Source of the DNA: Bacillota bacterium
GTDB taxonomy: Bacteria > Bacillota > Clostridia > Lachnospirales > Cellulosilyticaceae
NCBI GenBank assembly: GCA_023393125.1
Contig: JAEWMQ010000053.1
Location: forward strand, 1-25,841
DNA length: 25,841 nt
Reading direction: 5' to 3'
Shown: in pieces, positions 7,245 through 14,490 of the stretch
How the letters are laid out: every line of letters begins with the position of its first letter
Position numbering within the stretch: the first letter of the stretch is position 1
Made by a program: the position numbers and the translations under genes
The notes under the pieces: generated by a model
The model's input: only the letters and a program-made list of their open reading frames with translations
The model's database searches: none
Told to the model about the DNA's origin: nothing

Positions 7245-8087
7245 ATGAGTTACGGCACACTTACTTTATGTGCGACACCTATTGGTAATTTAGAAGATAT
7301 AACCTATAGAGCAGTGCGCCTTTTGAATGAGGCAGACTTTATCGCTGCAGAGGACACAAGACATACGAAAAAGCTATTAAACCATTTTGATATTCATACC
7401 AGGTTAATCAGTTATCATGAACATAATAAAATGGAAAAAGGACCAGAACTAATTAATCTTTTAAAAGAGGGAAAAAACATCGTTTTGGTAACAGATGCGG
7501 GAACTCCAGGGATTTCGGATCCAGGAGAAGACTTAACTAGATTAGCATTAGAAGAAGGCATTACTGTAACTTCAGCCCCAGGAGCAGTAGCAGGTATTAC
7601 AGCACTTATTATTTCAGGCCAATCTACAAGAAGATTTATATTTGAAGGTTTCTTACCAACTAATAAAAAAGAAAAAACACAGGTTTTAGATAGATTAAAA
7701 GATGAAACTAGAACAGTTATCCTTTATGAAGCACCACATCGTTTAATTAAGACCTTGGAAACTTTATATGAAGCGATAGGAGATAGAGGGATTACAGTAA
7801 CTAAGGAACTAACTAAGAAGTATGAAACGGTACTAAAAACTACTTTATCAGAAGCTATTGAATACTTTCAAGTAGAAGAACCTAGAGGGGAATATGTATT
7901 AGTTCTAGCAGGTAAAGATGAAAAAGAACTTCAAGAAGAGATACAAGAAGGTTGGAGTAATATATCCATTGAAGAGCACATGCAAATTTATACTAGCAAA
8001 GGAATGGATGAAAAGAATGCAATGAAACAAGTGGCTAAAGATAGAGGTGTAAGTAAGCGAGAAATCTATGCGATTATTCATCAGTAA
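7245..8087 (+). CDS. rsmI: 16S rRNA (cytidine-1402-2'-O)-methyltransferase RsmI
   Basis: 280 residues, a tetrapyrrole-methylase-fold SAM enzyme that 2'-O-methylates C1402 in the ribosomal decoding centre. Visible family motifs are LCATPIGNLEDIT (7-19), AAEDTRHTKKLL, VTDAGTPGISDPG with the SAM loop, and SAPGAVAGITALIISG. The C-terminal region has the usual helical tail. The frame is open upstream to a TTG at 7218, but ATG 7245 has the ribosome binding site AAGGAAGG at a good distance and starts exactly where family members start (MSYGTL). It corresponds to B. subtilis yabC and closes the conserved block. Confidence 0.94.
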   Translation: MSYGTLTLCATPIGNLEDITYRAVRLLNEADFIAAEDTRHTKKLLNHFDIHTRLISYHEHNKMEKGPELINLLKEGKNIVLVTDAGTPGISDPGEDLTRLALEEGITVTSAPGAVAGITALIISGQSTRRFIFEGFLPTNKKEKTQVLDRLKDETRTVILYEAPHRLIKTLETLYEAIGDRGITVTKELTKKYETVLKTTLSEAIEYFQVEEPRGEYVLVLAGKDEKELQEEIQEGWSNISIEEHMQIYTSKGMDEKNAMKQVAKDRGVSKREIYAIIHQ

Positions 8088-8138
8088 GAAGTATTCATAT
8101 AGGTGTCAATAATATTGAATCATTTAGGGGGATAAGAG

Positions 8139-8831
8139 ATGAAATATGAAATTTTATACGAAGGAACTTTTCCTATTGTTAAATGCCAGTTAAGTAGGGG
8201 AGAAAGAATTAAAGCAGAGTCAGATGCTATGATTGGCATGTCTAATACTATTGATATAACAGGAGGAGCAGAAGGGGGAATTATAAGAGGCCTTACACGT
8301 ATGTTAGCAGGAGAGAGCTTCTTCTTTCAATATCTAACAGCTGCTAGAGGAGATGGAGAGGTGCTATTTGGACACCCTCTTCCAGGAGGTATTATAGATG
8401 TAGAATTAGATGGCTCTTATGGATTACGTGTGCAAAAGGACGGGTTTTTAGCAGCCACAGAAGGTGTTGAGGTAAGCACAAAAGCTCAGAACTTGGTTAG
8501 AGGTATGTTTTCAGGAGAAGGGTTCTTTATTTTAAATGTTAGTGGTAGAGGTACTGTATTCTTAAGTTCTTATGGAGCTATTCATGCTATTAATTTAGCA
8601 CCAGGAGAAGAGTACATAGTAGATAACGGACATCTAGTAGCGTGGGCAGATTATATGCAATATACGATAGAAAAAGCTTCTAGTAATGGTTGGTTAAGAA
8701 GTATTGCTTCAGGAGAATGCTTAGTTTGTCGTTTCCGTGGACCAGGAGTTGTATTAATTCAAACTCGTAATCCTAAAGGTTTTGATGGTTGGTTATGTAA
8801 AATGGGATTTACAAAAGGAACTGGTAATTAA
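8139..8831 (+). CDS. AIM24 family protein (TIGR00266)
   Basis: 230-residue protein of the AIM24/TIGR00266 family, formerly DUF124. The family forms a beta-rich, pseudo-symmetric fold with unclear biochemical function in bacteria; the yeast namesake is a mitochondrial inner-membrane protein. Signs are an all-beta, Gly-rich sequence, the segments GGIIRGLTRMLAGESFFF (about 47-64) and LAPGEEYIVDNGHLVAW (about 151-167), and the ending FRGPGVVLIQTRNP. There is no signal peptide or membrane segment. A TAGGGGGA ribosome binding site precedes the ATG. It follows rsmI by 51 bases without a terminator, so readthrough from rsmI is likely. Confidence 0.87.
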   Translation: MKYEILYEGTFPIVKCQLSRGERIKAESDAMIGMSNTIDITGGAEGGIIRGLTRMLAGESFFFQYLTAARGDGEVLFGHPLPGGIIDVELDGSYGLRVQKDGFLAATEGVEVSTKAQNLVRGMFSGEGFFILNVSGRGTVFLSSYGAIHAINLAPGEEYIVDNGHLVAWADYMQYTIEKASSNGWLRSIASGECLVCRFRGPGVVLIQTRNPKGFDGWLCKMGFTKGTGN

Positions 8832-8967
8832 TTAGTAAAGCTAATAATATATTGATATAAATAAGCCAGTTTTAAAGTTATAATGGAATGTATCTATAGC
8901 AGGGAAGATTACAAGAAGTAAAAATCAGTTAGTGAGAAATAGTTATTATATAAAACGATGTACCAAT

Positions 8968-9010
8968 AAAGACGTATTAAGTAGGTTTTAGCCTTCTTAA
9001 TACGTCTTTT
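8968..9010. terminator. bidirectional terminator between converging units
   Basis: A 14-bp perfect stem AAAGACGTATTAAG (8968-8981) with CTTAATACGTCTTT (8996-9009). T runs follow on the plus strand and A runs precede it, so it can end both the AIM24-side transcript and the minus-strand kinase transcript, whose stop codon is at 9013. Confidence 0.85.
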
Positions 9011-9012
9011 AA

Positions 9013-10200
9013 TTAATCATTTGAAAAGAAGATAACAAACTCTGTTCCTTCACCAATATCACTATTAACAAAAATTTTAGCCTGGTGGTTCTCAGCAATT
9101 TCATGAGCAATAGCTAGGCCTAAGCCTGTTCCCCCAGTGTTTTTGTTACGTGCCTCATCTACTCTATAAAAGCGTTCAAAGAGTTTTGAAAGATGTTCTT
9201 TTGGAATACCAATACCAGTATCCTTTACGGATATTACAATATTTTGGTTAGTAGCAGCACAGCCTAGTGTAATGCTACCTCCTTCAGGTGTGTATTTTAA
9301 AGCATTATCTACTAAGATACGGATAAGCTCTTTAATAAGGGCACTATCGCCTTTTAGCATAACATTAGGACTTACCTTAGAAATGAGTTCATGGCTATCA
9401 TCAATAAAACTAGTTTCTCTTAGAATGTCATTACAAAGAGCAGATAGATCTATGGTATTGATATCTACTTTTAATGTATGTTTATCACTACGAGATAGGA
9501 AGAGAAGCTTTTCTAATAGAGTATTCATATTGGTAGTTTCTTCAGCAATTGAAGAAATGCTCTCTTCTAGGATTTTGGGATTATCTTTGCCCCAGCGTTC
9601 TAGCATATCAGCATAGCCTTGAATAATAGCAAGTGGCGTACGTAGTTCATGAGATACGTCTGAAGCAAATTGCTTTTGGCGCTCTACATATATTTGGATA
9701 CGATCCATCATTTGATTGAAAGTAATCGCTAAGTCCTTTAGTTCATCCTTAGAAAGGTCTGTATCTAATCTAGTCATTAAATCATTACCATTAATATTTT
9801 GCACCTTAGTAGTCATATCCTTAATAGGGGTAAGCATCATAGTTACTAAGTAGTGGCCTATGCTTAAAAACAAAGGTAAAGAGATTAAAATAGCAACAAT
9901 TAATAACACATTAAAATTTCGAAGAATCGGATGTAAGATAGCATTATCTTTAAAATGAGAAATATAAATAGATTGAGTAACAAAATAAGTTAAACAAAAG
10001 AGAAATGTATAGAGCACACTATACAGTAAGTTAACCTTAAAGCTAATGGAAAAACGGTATTTCTTAAAGAAAGAACCAATGAGATTAAAGATAATAAGAA
10101 AGGTACCATTTAAAATGGCACCCAAAAGTTTAAGGATAAAAATAAAGCCCGAGCCAATAAGTCTAATAGGTGATTTTTTCTTAGAATTAGCTTTCTCCAT
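9013..10200 (-). CDS. sensor histidine kinase with little extracellular domain
   Basis: 395-residue two-component kinase. An N-terminal hydrophobic stretch (about 14-45) is followed by two membrane helices (about 57-76 and 96-119) with only some 20 residues between them. Then come a HAMP region (about 120-172), the phosphoacceptor box DVSHELRTPL with H184, the N box with N299, G1 DTGIG (327-331) and G2 GTGLGLA (357-363). All catalytic motifs are intact. The tiny outer loop suggests that it senses within the membrane or through a partner protein. It overlaps the regulator gene upstream by 14 bases, so the pair is cotranscribed. The stimulus cannot be read from the sequence. Confidence 0.93.
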   Translation of the reverse strand: MEKANSKKKSPIRLIGSGFIFILKLLGAILNGTFLIIFNLIGSFFKKYRFSISFKVNLLYSVLYTFLFCLTYFVTQSIYISHFKDNAILHPILRNFNVLLIVAILISLPLFLSIGHYLVTMMLTPIKDMTTKVQNINGNDLMTRLDTDLSKDELKDLAITFNQMMDRIQIYVERQKQFASDVSHELRTPLAIIQGYADMLERWGKDNPKILEESISSIAEETTNMNTLLEKLLFLSRSDKHTLKVDINTIDLSALCNDILRETSFIDDSHELISKVSPNVMLKGDSALIKELIRILVDNALKYTPEGGSITLGCAATNQNIVISVKDTGIGIPKEHLSKLFERFYRVDEARNKNTGGTGLGLAIAHEIAENHQAKIFVNSDIGEGTEFVIFFSND

Positions 10201-10873
10201 CTTTTATTTGATACCCCATTCCTCTAACTGTATAAATTAGTTTATCTTCAAATCTTTGGTCAATTTTATTTCTTAAGTAACGGATGTAGACATCCACAAC
10301 ATTAGTATCCCCTAAATAATCATATCCCCATACTTTTTCAAGGATTTGTTCTCTAGTAATAAGTAAGTTTTTATTTAACATGAGGAATTGAAGTAGTTCA
10401 AATTCTTTTTTAGTAAGTGCTAAAGGAATATTATTATAGCTTACTTCATAACGTTCTGGGTCAAGGGTTAATTGACCGCATTTAAGAACTTCAGGAGTAG
10501 TAGCAGTAGTAGTCGTTTTTAATTTGAAAAGTACACGTATCCTAGCTAGAAGTTCTTCAATAGCAAAAGGTTTAGTCATATAATCTTGCGCTCCTAAATC
10601 TAATCCCATTACTTTATCCATGACGTCATCTTTTGCTGTTAGCATAATAACAGGCAAACTTGAAGTTTGTCTAATACGTCTTAAGACTTCCATACCATTT
10701 AAAGAAGGAAGCATAACGTCTAGAATGAGTAAGTCATAATTATTTTCAAGTGCCATATTAAGGCCTTCACGCCCATCATGAGACATATTAACCTCATATC
10801 CCTCGTGTTGCAATTCTAATTGAAGAAAACGTGCAATTTTCACTTCGTCTTCAATGATTAATATACGTTTGAT
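10187..10873 (-). CDS. OmpR-family response regulator with apparent AUC start
   Basis: Partner regulator of the kinase next to it: receiver domain followed by a winged-helix DNA-binding domain. Counted from the codon at 10873 it has 228 residues, with acidic pair E8/D9, phosphorylated D52, T79 and K101. The first canonical start in frame is GTG 10843, which would remove the first beta strand and the acidic pair. Between it and the in-frame stop TAA (10888-10886) there is no ATG, GTG or TTG. A good ribosome binding site (GAGGTGAT, 10884-10877) puts an ATC codon (10873-10871) at ideal distance, 7 bases after GAGG. I take that as the start. A truncated, GTG-started or inactivated gene is the alternative. 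The C-terminus (GYDYLGDTNVVDVYIRYLR) is typical of the family. Confidence 0.85.
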   Translation of the reverse strand: MKRILIIEDEVKIARFLQLELQHEGYEVNMSHDGREGLNMALENNYDLLILDVMLPSLNGMEVLRRIRQTSSLPVIMLTAKDDVMDKVMGLDLGAQDYMTKPFAIEELLARIRVLFKLKTTTTATTPEVLKCGQLTLDPERYEVSYNNIPLALTKKEFELLQFLMLNKNLLITREQILEKVWGYDYLGDTNVVDVYIRYLRNKIDQRFEDKLIYTVRGMGYQIKDGES

Positions 10874-10929
10874 AAAATCACCTCTTTATAAATAGACAAA
10901 AACCTAAAAAGTCTTAAATGTTTAATGTT

Positions 10930-10938
10930 ATTATATCA
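10930..10938 (-). promoter_or_regulatory. extended -10 promoter of the regulator-kinase operon
   Basis: On the minus strand TGATATAAT (10938-10930) is a perfect extended -10, about 57 bases upstream of the putative ATC start. The -35 region is weak. It means the regulator-kinase operon can be transcribed separately from the DUF4342 gene upstream. Confidence 0.55.
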
Positions 10939-10974
10939 TAGTTCCATAGTTTGAAGTAAATCTATACTTGAAAG

Positions 10975-11379
10975 TTACTTAGTAATGTCATCAAGGGTGG
11001 ATTTAATTTTACGAGCAATTTCATTTTCACCTTTAACTTGGATTTTTACACCAATGATTAAAGAAATAATCAAAGCAATAAGTGATACATGGAAAGAAAG
11101 AATAAACATAATGATTGCAATAGATAATGGAACATCTACGTAAGTTCGCCCGCCTTTTTCCATAATAAAGGTGGTGTTATTAAGGTTATCGATAAAAGAA
11201 GTAACCTTTTCTGTAGTAGAGTTATTGACCTTTTTAGATGATTTTTCTTTCTTTTCTAGTAGGAGCAATGCCTCTAGAATGTCCCCATTAGCTTGTTCAA
11301 GGGCTTCTTTAGCTTCTGAATAAGAAACCTGCGTACGCTGCATAATAAGATCTATTTGTTCTAAAGTTATATTTCCCAT
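10975..11379 (-). CDS. DUF4342 protein with N-terminal UBA-like domain
   Basis: 134-residue protein. The first 43 residues form a UBA/TS-N-like three-helix domain (LEQIDLIMQRTQVSYSEAKE followed by NGDILEALLLLE), the fold also found at the start of elongation factor Ts. A charged linker follows, then the DUF4342 part with an extended strand (TFIMEKGGRTYVDVPL). A hydrophobic segment, about 87-112, is probably one long or two short membrane helices. The tail is basic and likely cytoplasmic. The family function is unknown. A combination of UBA-like domain and membrane anchor suggests binding of some protein at the membrane, but that is inference. The ATG follows AAAGGAG. It lies upstream of the regulator-kinase pair in the same direction. 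Confidence 0.78.
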   Translation of the reverse strand: MGNITLEQIDLIMQRTQVSYSEAKEALEQANGDILEALLLLEKKEKSSKKVNNSTTEKVTSFIDNLNNTTFIMEKGGRTYVDVPLSIAIIMFILSFHVSLIALIISLIIGVKIQVKGENEIARKIKSTLDDITK

Positions 11380-11486
11380 GAGGTAGACTCCTTTCTATGG
11401 TTTATTGATTTTGAGATAAGTTTCTATAGTACTAATATACCCCTCATTCATGAGAGTAACATAAGTAGATTATTAAAAATTAATGA

Positions 11487-11537
11487 GAAAAATAATAAAG
11501 CTATATTCTCTTTAAACTAGGAGAATATAGCTTTATT
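11487..11537 (-). terminator. terminator of the minus-strand gene pair
   Basis: A perfect 17-bp stem (11494-11510 with 11521-11537) and a 10-base loop. On the minus strand it is followed by ATTATTTTTC, so it terminates the genes at 11557-12379. There is no T run on the plus strand. Confidence 0.88.
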
Positions 11538-11556
11538 AAAGATAATTCACTCTGGA

Positions 11557-11991
11557 TTAAATGGTCTTAAAAGTATTAAAAAGGGTAGAGTTAAAGATAT
11601 CGGAATCTTCATCTGCCTCAACGACACATTCATCTTCATCTCCTAGATAGAAGAGTACTTTATCACCTTGAATAAGTCCAAGGTTTAAAGAGAGATTAGG
11701 TTTCATTTGGATAATGAGTTCTTTTACTTCTTCAGTAAGAGAAGCAATAATCATAGAGAAACCATCTTTTTCTTCAAGAGATTCTTCCAGGTTTCCGAGT
11801 TCCTCAGGATTTTCAATGATATGGGTAGCTGCTAAGAAATTAGTTTTAAAATGAGTAACTTCTGTAGCATAAGCATTATTGGTTGTATTAGGAAAATAAA
11901 TATTTACTTTATCACATTTATCAAAAAAGAATTTAAGAATGTCTATAAAAAGTGTGTTATCAATAGATGATAATTTGGCATAGCGTCTCAT
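11557..11991 (-). CDS. acidic cytoplasmic protein of unknown function
   Basis: 144-residue protein I do not recognise. The frame is open upstream to 12123, but ATG 11991 has AAGGAG 10 bases before it, and the upstream extension (rich in Ile, Leu and Asn, overlapping the next gene) looks non-coding. It has mixed helix and strand character, no signal peptide and no membrane segment. The first half holds a helical FIDILKFFFDKCDKVNIYFPN stretch, and the tail is strongly acidic (GDEDECVVEADEDSD). It follows the 95-residue gene by about 100 bases in the same direction and ends at a 17-bp terminator, so both probably form one unit. A regulatory or immunity-like role is possible but there is no direct evidence. 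Confidence 0.68.
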   Translation of the reverse strand: MRRYAKLSSIDNTLFIDILKFFFDKCDKVNIYFPNTTNNAYATEVTHFKTNFLAATHIIENPEELGNLEESLEEKDGFSMIIASLTEEVKELIIQMKPNLSLNLGLIQGDKVLFYLGDEDECVVEADEDSDIFNSTLFNTFKTI

Positions 11992-12091
11992 AAAATTGTG
12001 GCTCCTTATCCTTTGTGGACTCTTAAGATTAATATTAGAATTGATTAATCTTATTATAACCAAATTAAAGGAGAGTATCAACGCTAGAATA

Positions 12092-12379
12092 TTAGGACAT
12101 GAGCCATTCATAGGTAAATTCATTTTTGAATTGATCTAAGGTATGTTCATAGTTAATAAAACCTTCATCTAGCAATCGATTAGATAAAACTCGTTGAGCG
12201 TCACTATTTGCAAAGGAGTTCCAGATATAAAATAGGATACCTTCAGCTGAAAATTCTTCTAAGGTTTGTCTAGTATGCTCAAAATCGTATTTCAGTTGTG
12301 AGGATGCATAGGGGGATTCTAGTACAGGTAAAAAAAGCTGAGAATTAAGATATTGAAGTAATTGTTGTTTTTTGTCCAT
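12092..12379 (-). CDS. small protein of unknown function
   Basis: 95-residue cytoplasmic protein that I cannot place in a family. The ATG lies 12 bases after a perfect AAAGGAGG. The sequence is rich in aromatic and acidic residues (for example FTYEWLMS at the end and GILFYIWNSFANSDAQ in the middle), predicted helical, with no cysteine motif, signal peptide or membrane helix. It is the first gene of a two-gene minus-strand unit and is transcribed away from the phosphatase-family gene at 12626. Length, ribosome binding site and position argue that it is a real gene. Confidence 0.68.
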   Translation of the reverse strand: MDKKQQLLQYLNSQLFLPVLESPYASSQLKYDFEHTRQTLEEFSAEGILFYIWNSFANSDAQRVLSNRLLDEGFINYEHTLDQFKNEFTYEWLMS

Positions 12380-12625
12380 AGCTATACATAACCTCCTTTT
12401 TAATATAGTGTAATAACCTATGGATTGTTTTTAGATGATGTATTATAACTAAGGGTAAAGTCCCTACTATTATCATTATGTTGTAAGTAGTACAAATATG
12501 TTAAAAAATAGGAAACTTAGATACATAGTATTTGTTAAAATTCAAATAATATACATAGTTTTAAAAATAAATTTTGAGATACAATGAAATACTAAAAATA
12601 AAATGCTGGAGAAGAGGAACAGAAG
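12380..12625. promoter_or_regulatory. divergent intergenic region
   Basis: 246 bases between divergent units. On the minus strand a TATAAT (12447-12442) lies about 65 bases upstream of the small gene and may be its -10; no good -35 is seen. On the plus strand a TACAAT lies around 12581-12586 upstream of the 12626 gene, again without a clear -35. An AGGG/CCCT short inverted repeat lies near 12451-12464. The rest is featureless AT-rich DNA. Confidence 0.3.
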
Positions 12626-13399
12626 ATGAAGGTAATGAGCTTTAACGTAAGGGCAGATAATATATTAGATATACGTAATAGATGGAGAAATCGTTCAGAG
12701 TTAGTGTATGAGGTTATAAAAAAATATGACTGTGATATAGTTGGTTTGCAAGAAGTAACAGACCGTATGTATATGGATTTAAGTAGAGAAGTAGAAGGTT
12801 ATCATATAGTAGGTAAAGGTAGAACAAAACGATATTTTAATGAAAGAAACAATTTATTGATTAAAGAGGATTATATTCTTTCAGAGGAAGAAACTTTTTG
12901 GTTATCAAAAACACCTAATAAAGCAGGTAGTTCTGTTTGGTACTCTATGTTTCCTCGTATATGTACTACTGCGGTAATCCAATTAACTAGTAATTTAAAA
13001 ATAAGAATTTATAATACACATCTTGATTGTTTACTGCCTTCGGCTAGAGAATATGGGTTAAAGAAGATTGGAGAATATGTGGAGGAATGCTATCAAAAAG
13101 AAAAGTTACCTTGTATTTTAATGGGAGATTTTAATGCAACCCCTCAGAGCAAATTGATACAACAGTTTTCTAGTGGAAACTATAGTAATAGACGTTTTAT
13201 AGCAGCACAAGATATCAAAAAAGAAATATATAATGAAGCCACTATGGGGCGTTTTAAAGGAAAAACAAGAGGTTTACACATTGATTATATTTTTGTATCA
13301 GAGGAATTTGAGATTAAAGATGTAGAGATTATCAAATATCAAAGGAATAATAAATACCCTTCAGACCATTATCCTGTTTTAGCAGAGCTCAACTTATGA
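12626..13399 (+). CDS. endonuclease/exonuclease/phosphatase family protein
   Basis: 257-residue enzyme of the EEP (DNase I-like) superfamily, which hydrolyses phosphodiester or phosphoester bonds with divalent metal. The full catalytic set is visible: N7 (FNVRA), E43 (GLQEV), H133 (NTHLD), D169 and N171 (GDFNATP), D221 (HIDYIF) and the closing D248-H249 (SDHYPV). There is no signal peptide, so it is cytoplasmic. The compact length and the ending fit the subgroup of metal-dependent hydrolases often annotated as generic EEP proteins, rather than Xth/ExoA DNA-repair enzymes. The substrate could be a nucleic acid, a sugar phosphate or a lipid. GGAGAAGAGG precedes the ATG. Apparently a single-gene unit. 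Confidence 0.88.
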   Translation: MKVMSFNVRADNILDIRNRWRNRSELVYEVIKKYDCDIVGLQEVTDRMYMDLSREVEGYHIVGKGRTKRYFNERNNLLIKEDYILSEEETFWLSKTPNKAGSSVWYSMFPRICTTAVIQLTSNLKIRIYNTHLDCLLPSAREYGLKKIGEYVEECYQKEKLPCILMGDFNATPQSKLIQQFSSGNYSNRRFIAAQDIKKEIYNEATMGRFKGKTRGLHIDYIFVSEEFEIKDVEIIKYQRNNKYPSDHYPVLAELNL

Positions 13400-13421
13400 T
13401 AAGGTATACCCATAGCATATG

Positions 13422-13466
13422 TTGTAGCACTAAAAAGAGAGACTGCCTAAAGCTACAATGTTGTAG
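13422..13466 (+). promoter_or_regulatory. competing inverted repeats in the pentapeptide gene leader
   Basis: TTGTAGC (13422-13428) is complementary to GCTACAA (13452-13458). The same CTACAA also forms a tight palindrome with TTGTAG (13461-13466). The middle element can therefore pair with either flank. The region lies between the EEP gene and the pentapeptide-repeat gene and may be a switch or simply a stretch of repeats. Confidence 0.35.
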
Positions 13467-13601
13467 ATAAACAATAAGATTTTAAAAAGTAAGGACAAGC
13501 AATATATAACTTAGACAAAAGTAAGGAAACATTATAAGAGACCTAGAAATCAAACTATATATAGCGATACAAAAAATATAAAAAGATAAGGGGAGAATAG
13601 T

Positions 13602-14204
13602 ATGACCTATATTTTTAATGATGAAGATGAATTTAATGATTTAGTAATTAAAGACTGTAGTATTGAGGAATCAAAAGCTTGTAATATTATTTTTAGAGAA
13701 GTAGTTTTCAAAAATGTTATCTTCACAGATATTGATTGGGAGGATGCAGAATTTATTCATGTAAGATTTGAGAACTGTGATTTATCTAATATTAATATTG
13801 ATAAAGCCATTCTGCATTATAGTGAGTTTATAAATTGCAAGTTGATGGGGACTCATTTAATGGAAGCCTCTATGAGAGAGGTGAAATTTATAGGATGTCA
13901 ATGTGATTATATTGTATTAGGGGGAAGTAATATGAAAGATGTCACTTTTGATGAATGTCACATGAACCAAGCAGGCCTTAGTGTATGTAAAATGAATAAT
14001 GTGCAGTTTAAAAATTGTGAGATGCAGAGAGTGGAGCTTAGTGGTACAAAACTTAAAGGGATAGATTTAAGTAGTTGTATTATTGATGGTATTAATCTAA
14101 GACTAGAAGATGTAAGAGGACTAAGTTTATCACCAGCGCAGGCAGTGGAGTTTAGCAAAATGTTAGGTGTTAAAGTTATAGAGGAAACAAAAAATAGTAT
14201 ATAG
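13602..14204 (+). CDS. pentapeptide-repeat protein
   Basis: 200-residue protein made largely of tandem five-residue repeats of type A(D/N)LXX, visible from about residue 20 to 165 (VFKNVIFTD, ARFENCDLSN-like runs, FINCKL, MREVKFIGCQ, VTFDECHM, VQFKNCEM, LKGIDLSSCI). Such repeats fold as a right-handed quadrilateral beta-helix. The C-terminal LSPAQAVEFSKMLGVKV is a helical cap seen in many members. Some members (Qnr, MfpA, McbG) bind DNA gyrase, but most have no known role, and this one is not clearly Qnr-like. It is cytoplasmic. AAGGGGAG precedes the ATG. It ends at a strong terminator, so it is its own unit. Confidence 0.88.
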   Translation: MTYIFNDEDEFNDLVIKDCSIEESKACNIIFREVVFKNVIFTDIDWEDAEFIHVRFENCDLSNINIDKAILHYSEFINCKLMGTHLMEASMREVKFIGCQCDYIVLGGSNMKDVTFDECHMNQAGLSVCKMNNVQFKNCEMQRVELSGTKLKGIDLSSCIIDGINLRLEDVRGLSLSPAQAVEFSKMLGVKVIEETKNSI

Positions 14205-14224
14205 ATTTTAAAGTGTTTGTTATT

Positions 14225-14268
14225 AAAAGTAGTAGTCAATACAAATGTAAATAGACTGCTACTTTTTT
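14225..14268 (+). terminator. terminator after the pentapeptide gene
   Basis: A 13-bp stem with one G-T pair (14225-14237 with 14254-14266), a 16-base loop, and a T run at its end. Confidence 0.87.
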
Positions 14269-14355
14269 GATGTAATAAGCAGTAAAAAATAAAGATAAAC
14301 TTGTAATTAAGAACTAATTAAACAAAATAAATAAAAACTTTTTAAAATAGTTATA

Positions 14356-14391
14356 AAAAGTATTGAAATATAATCTGAAAAGTATTAAAAT
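14356..14391 (+). promoter_or_regulatory. xylA promoter with tandem repeat operator candidate
   Basis: TATAAT (14369-14374) is the best -10 in the 220-base xylA leader; the -35 is weak. It is flanked by two near-identical 14-mers, AAAAGTATTGAAAT (14356-14369) and AAAAGTATTAAAAT (14378-14391), differing at one position and 22 bp apart, so on about the same face of the helix. They may be binding sites for the ROK repressor encoded next to xylA. The remaining leader (14269-14355 and 14392-14490) is AT-rich without other clear signals. Confidence 0.45.
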
Positions 14392-14490
14392 CAAGCTAAT
14401 ACATTACTAAGCACACTACATATAAATGACAAAAATAAACTTATCAGTATTAAGAAAAAAATATTTATTAAACCATAGGAGGAATAAAAC

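Noticed and set aside
9272..9616. Plus-strand open frame of 114 residues
   Set aside because: Lies antisense inside the histidine kinase, whose motifs are complete.
11992..12123. N-terminal extension of the 11557 gene to 12123
   Set aside because: It overlaps the neighbouring gene, has no ribosome binding site, and looks non-coding; ATG 11991 has AAGGAG.
13602..14204. Quinolone resistance protein Qnr
   Set aside because: Only the general pentapeptide-repeat fold is seen; no Qnr-specific loops can be recognised.
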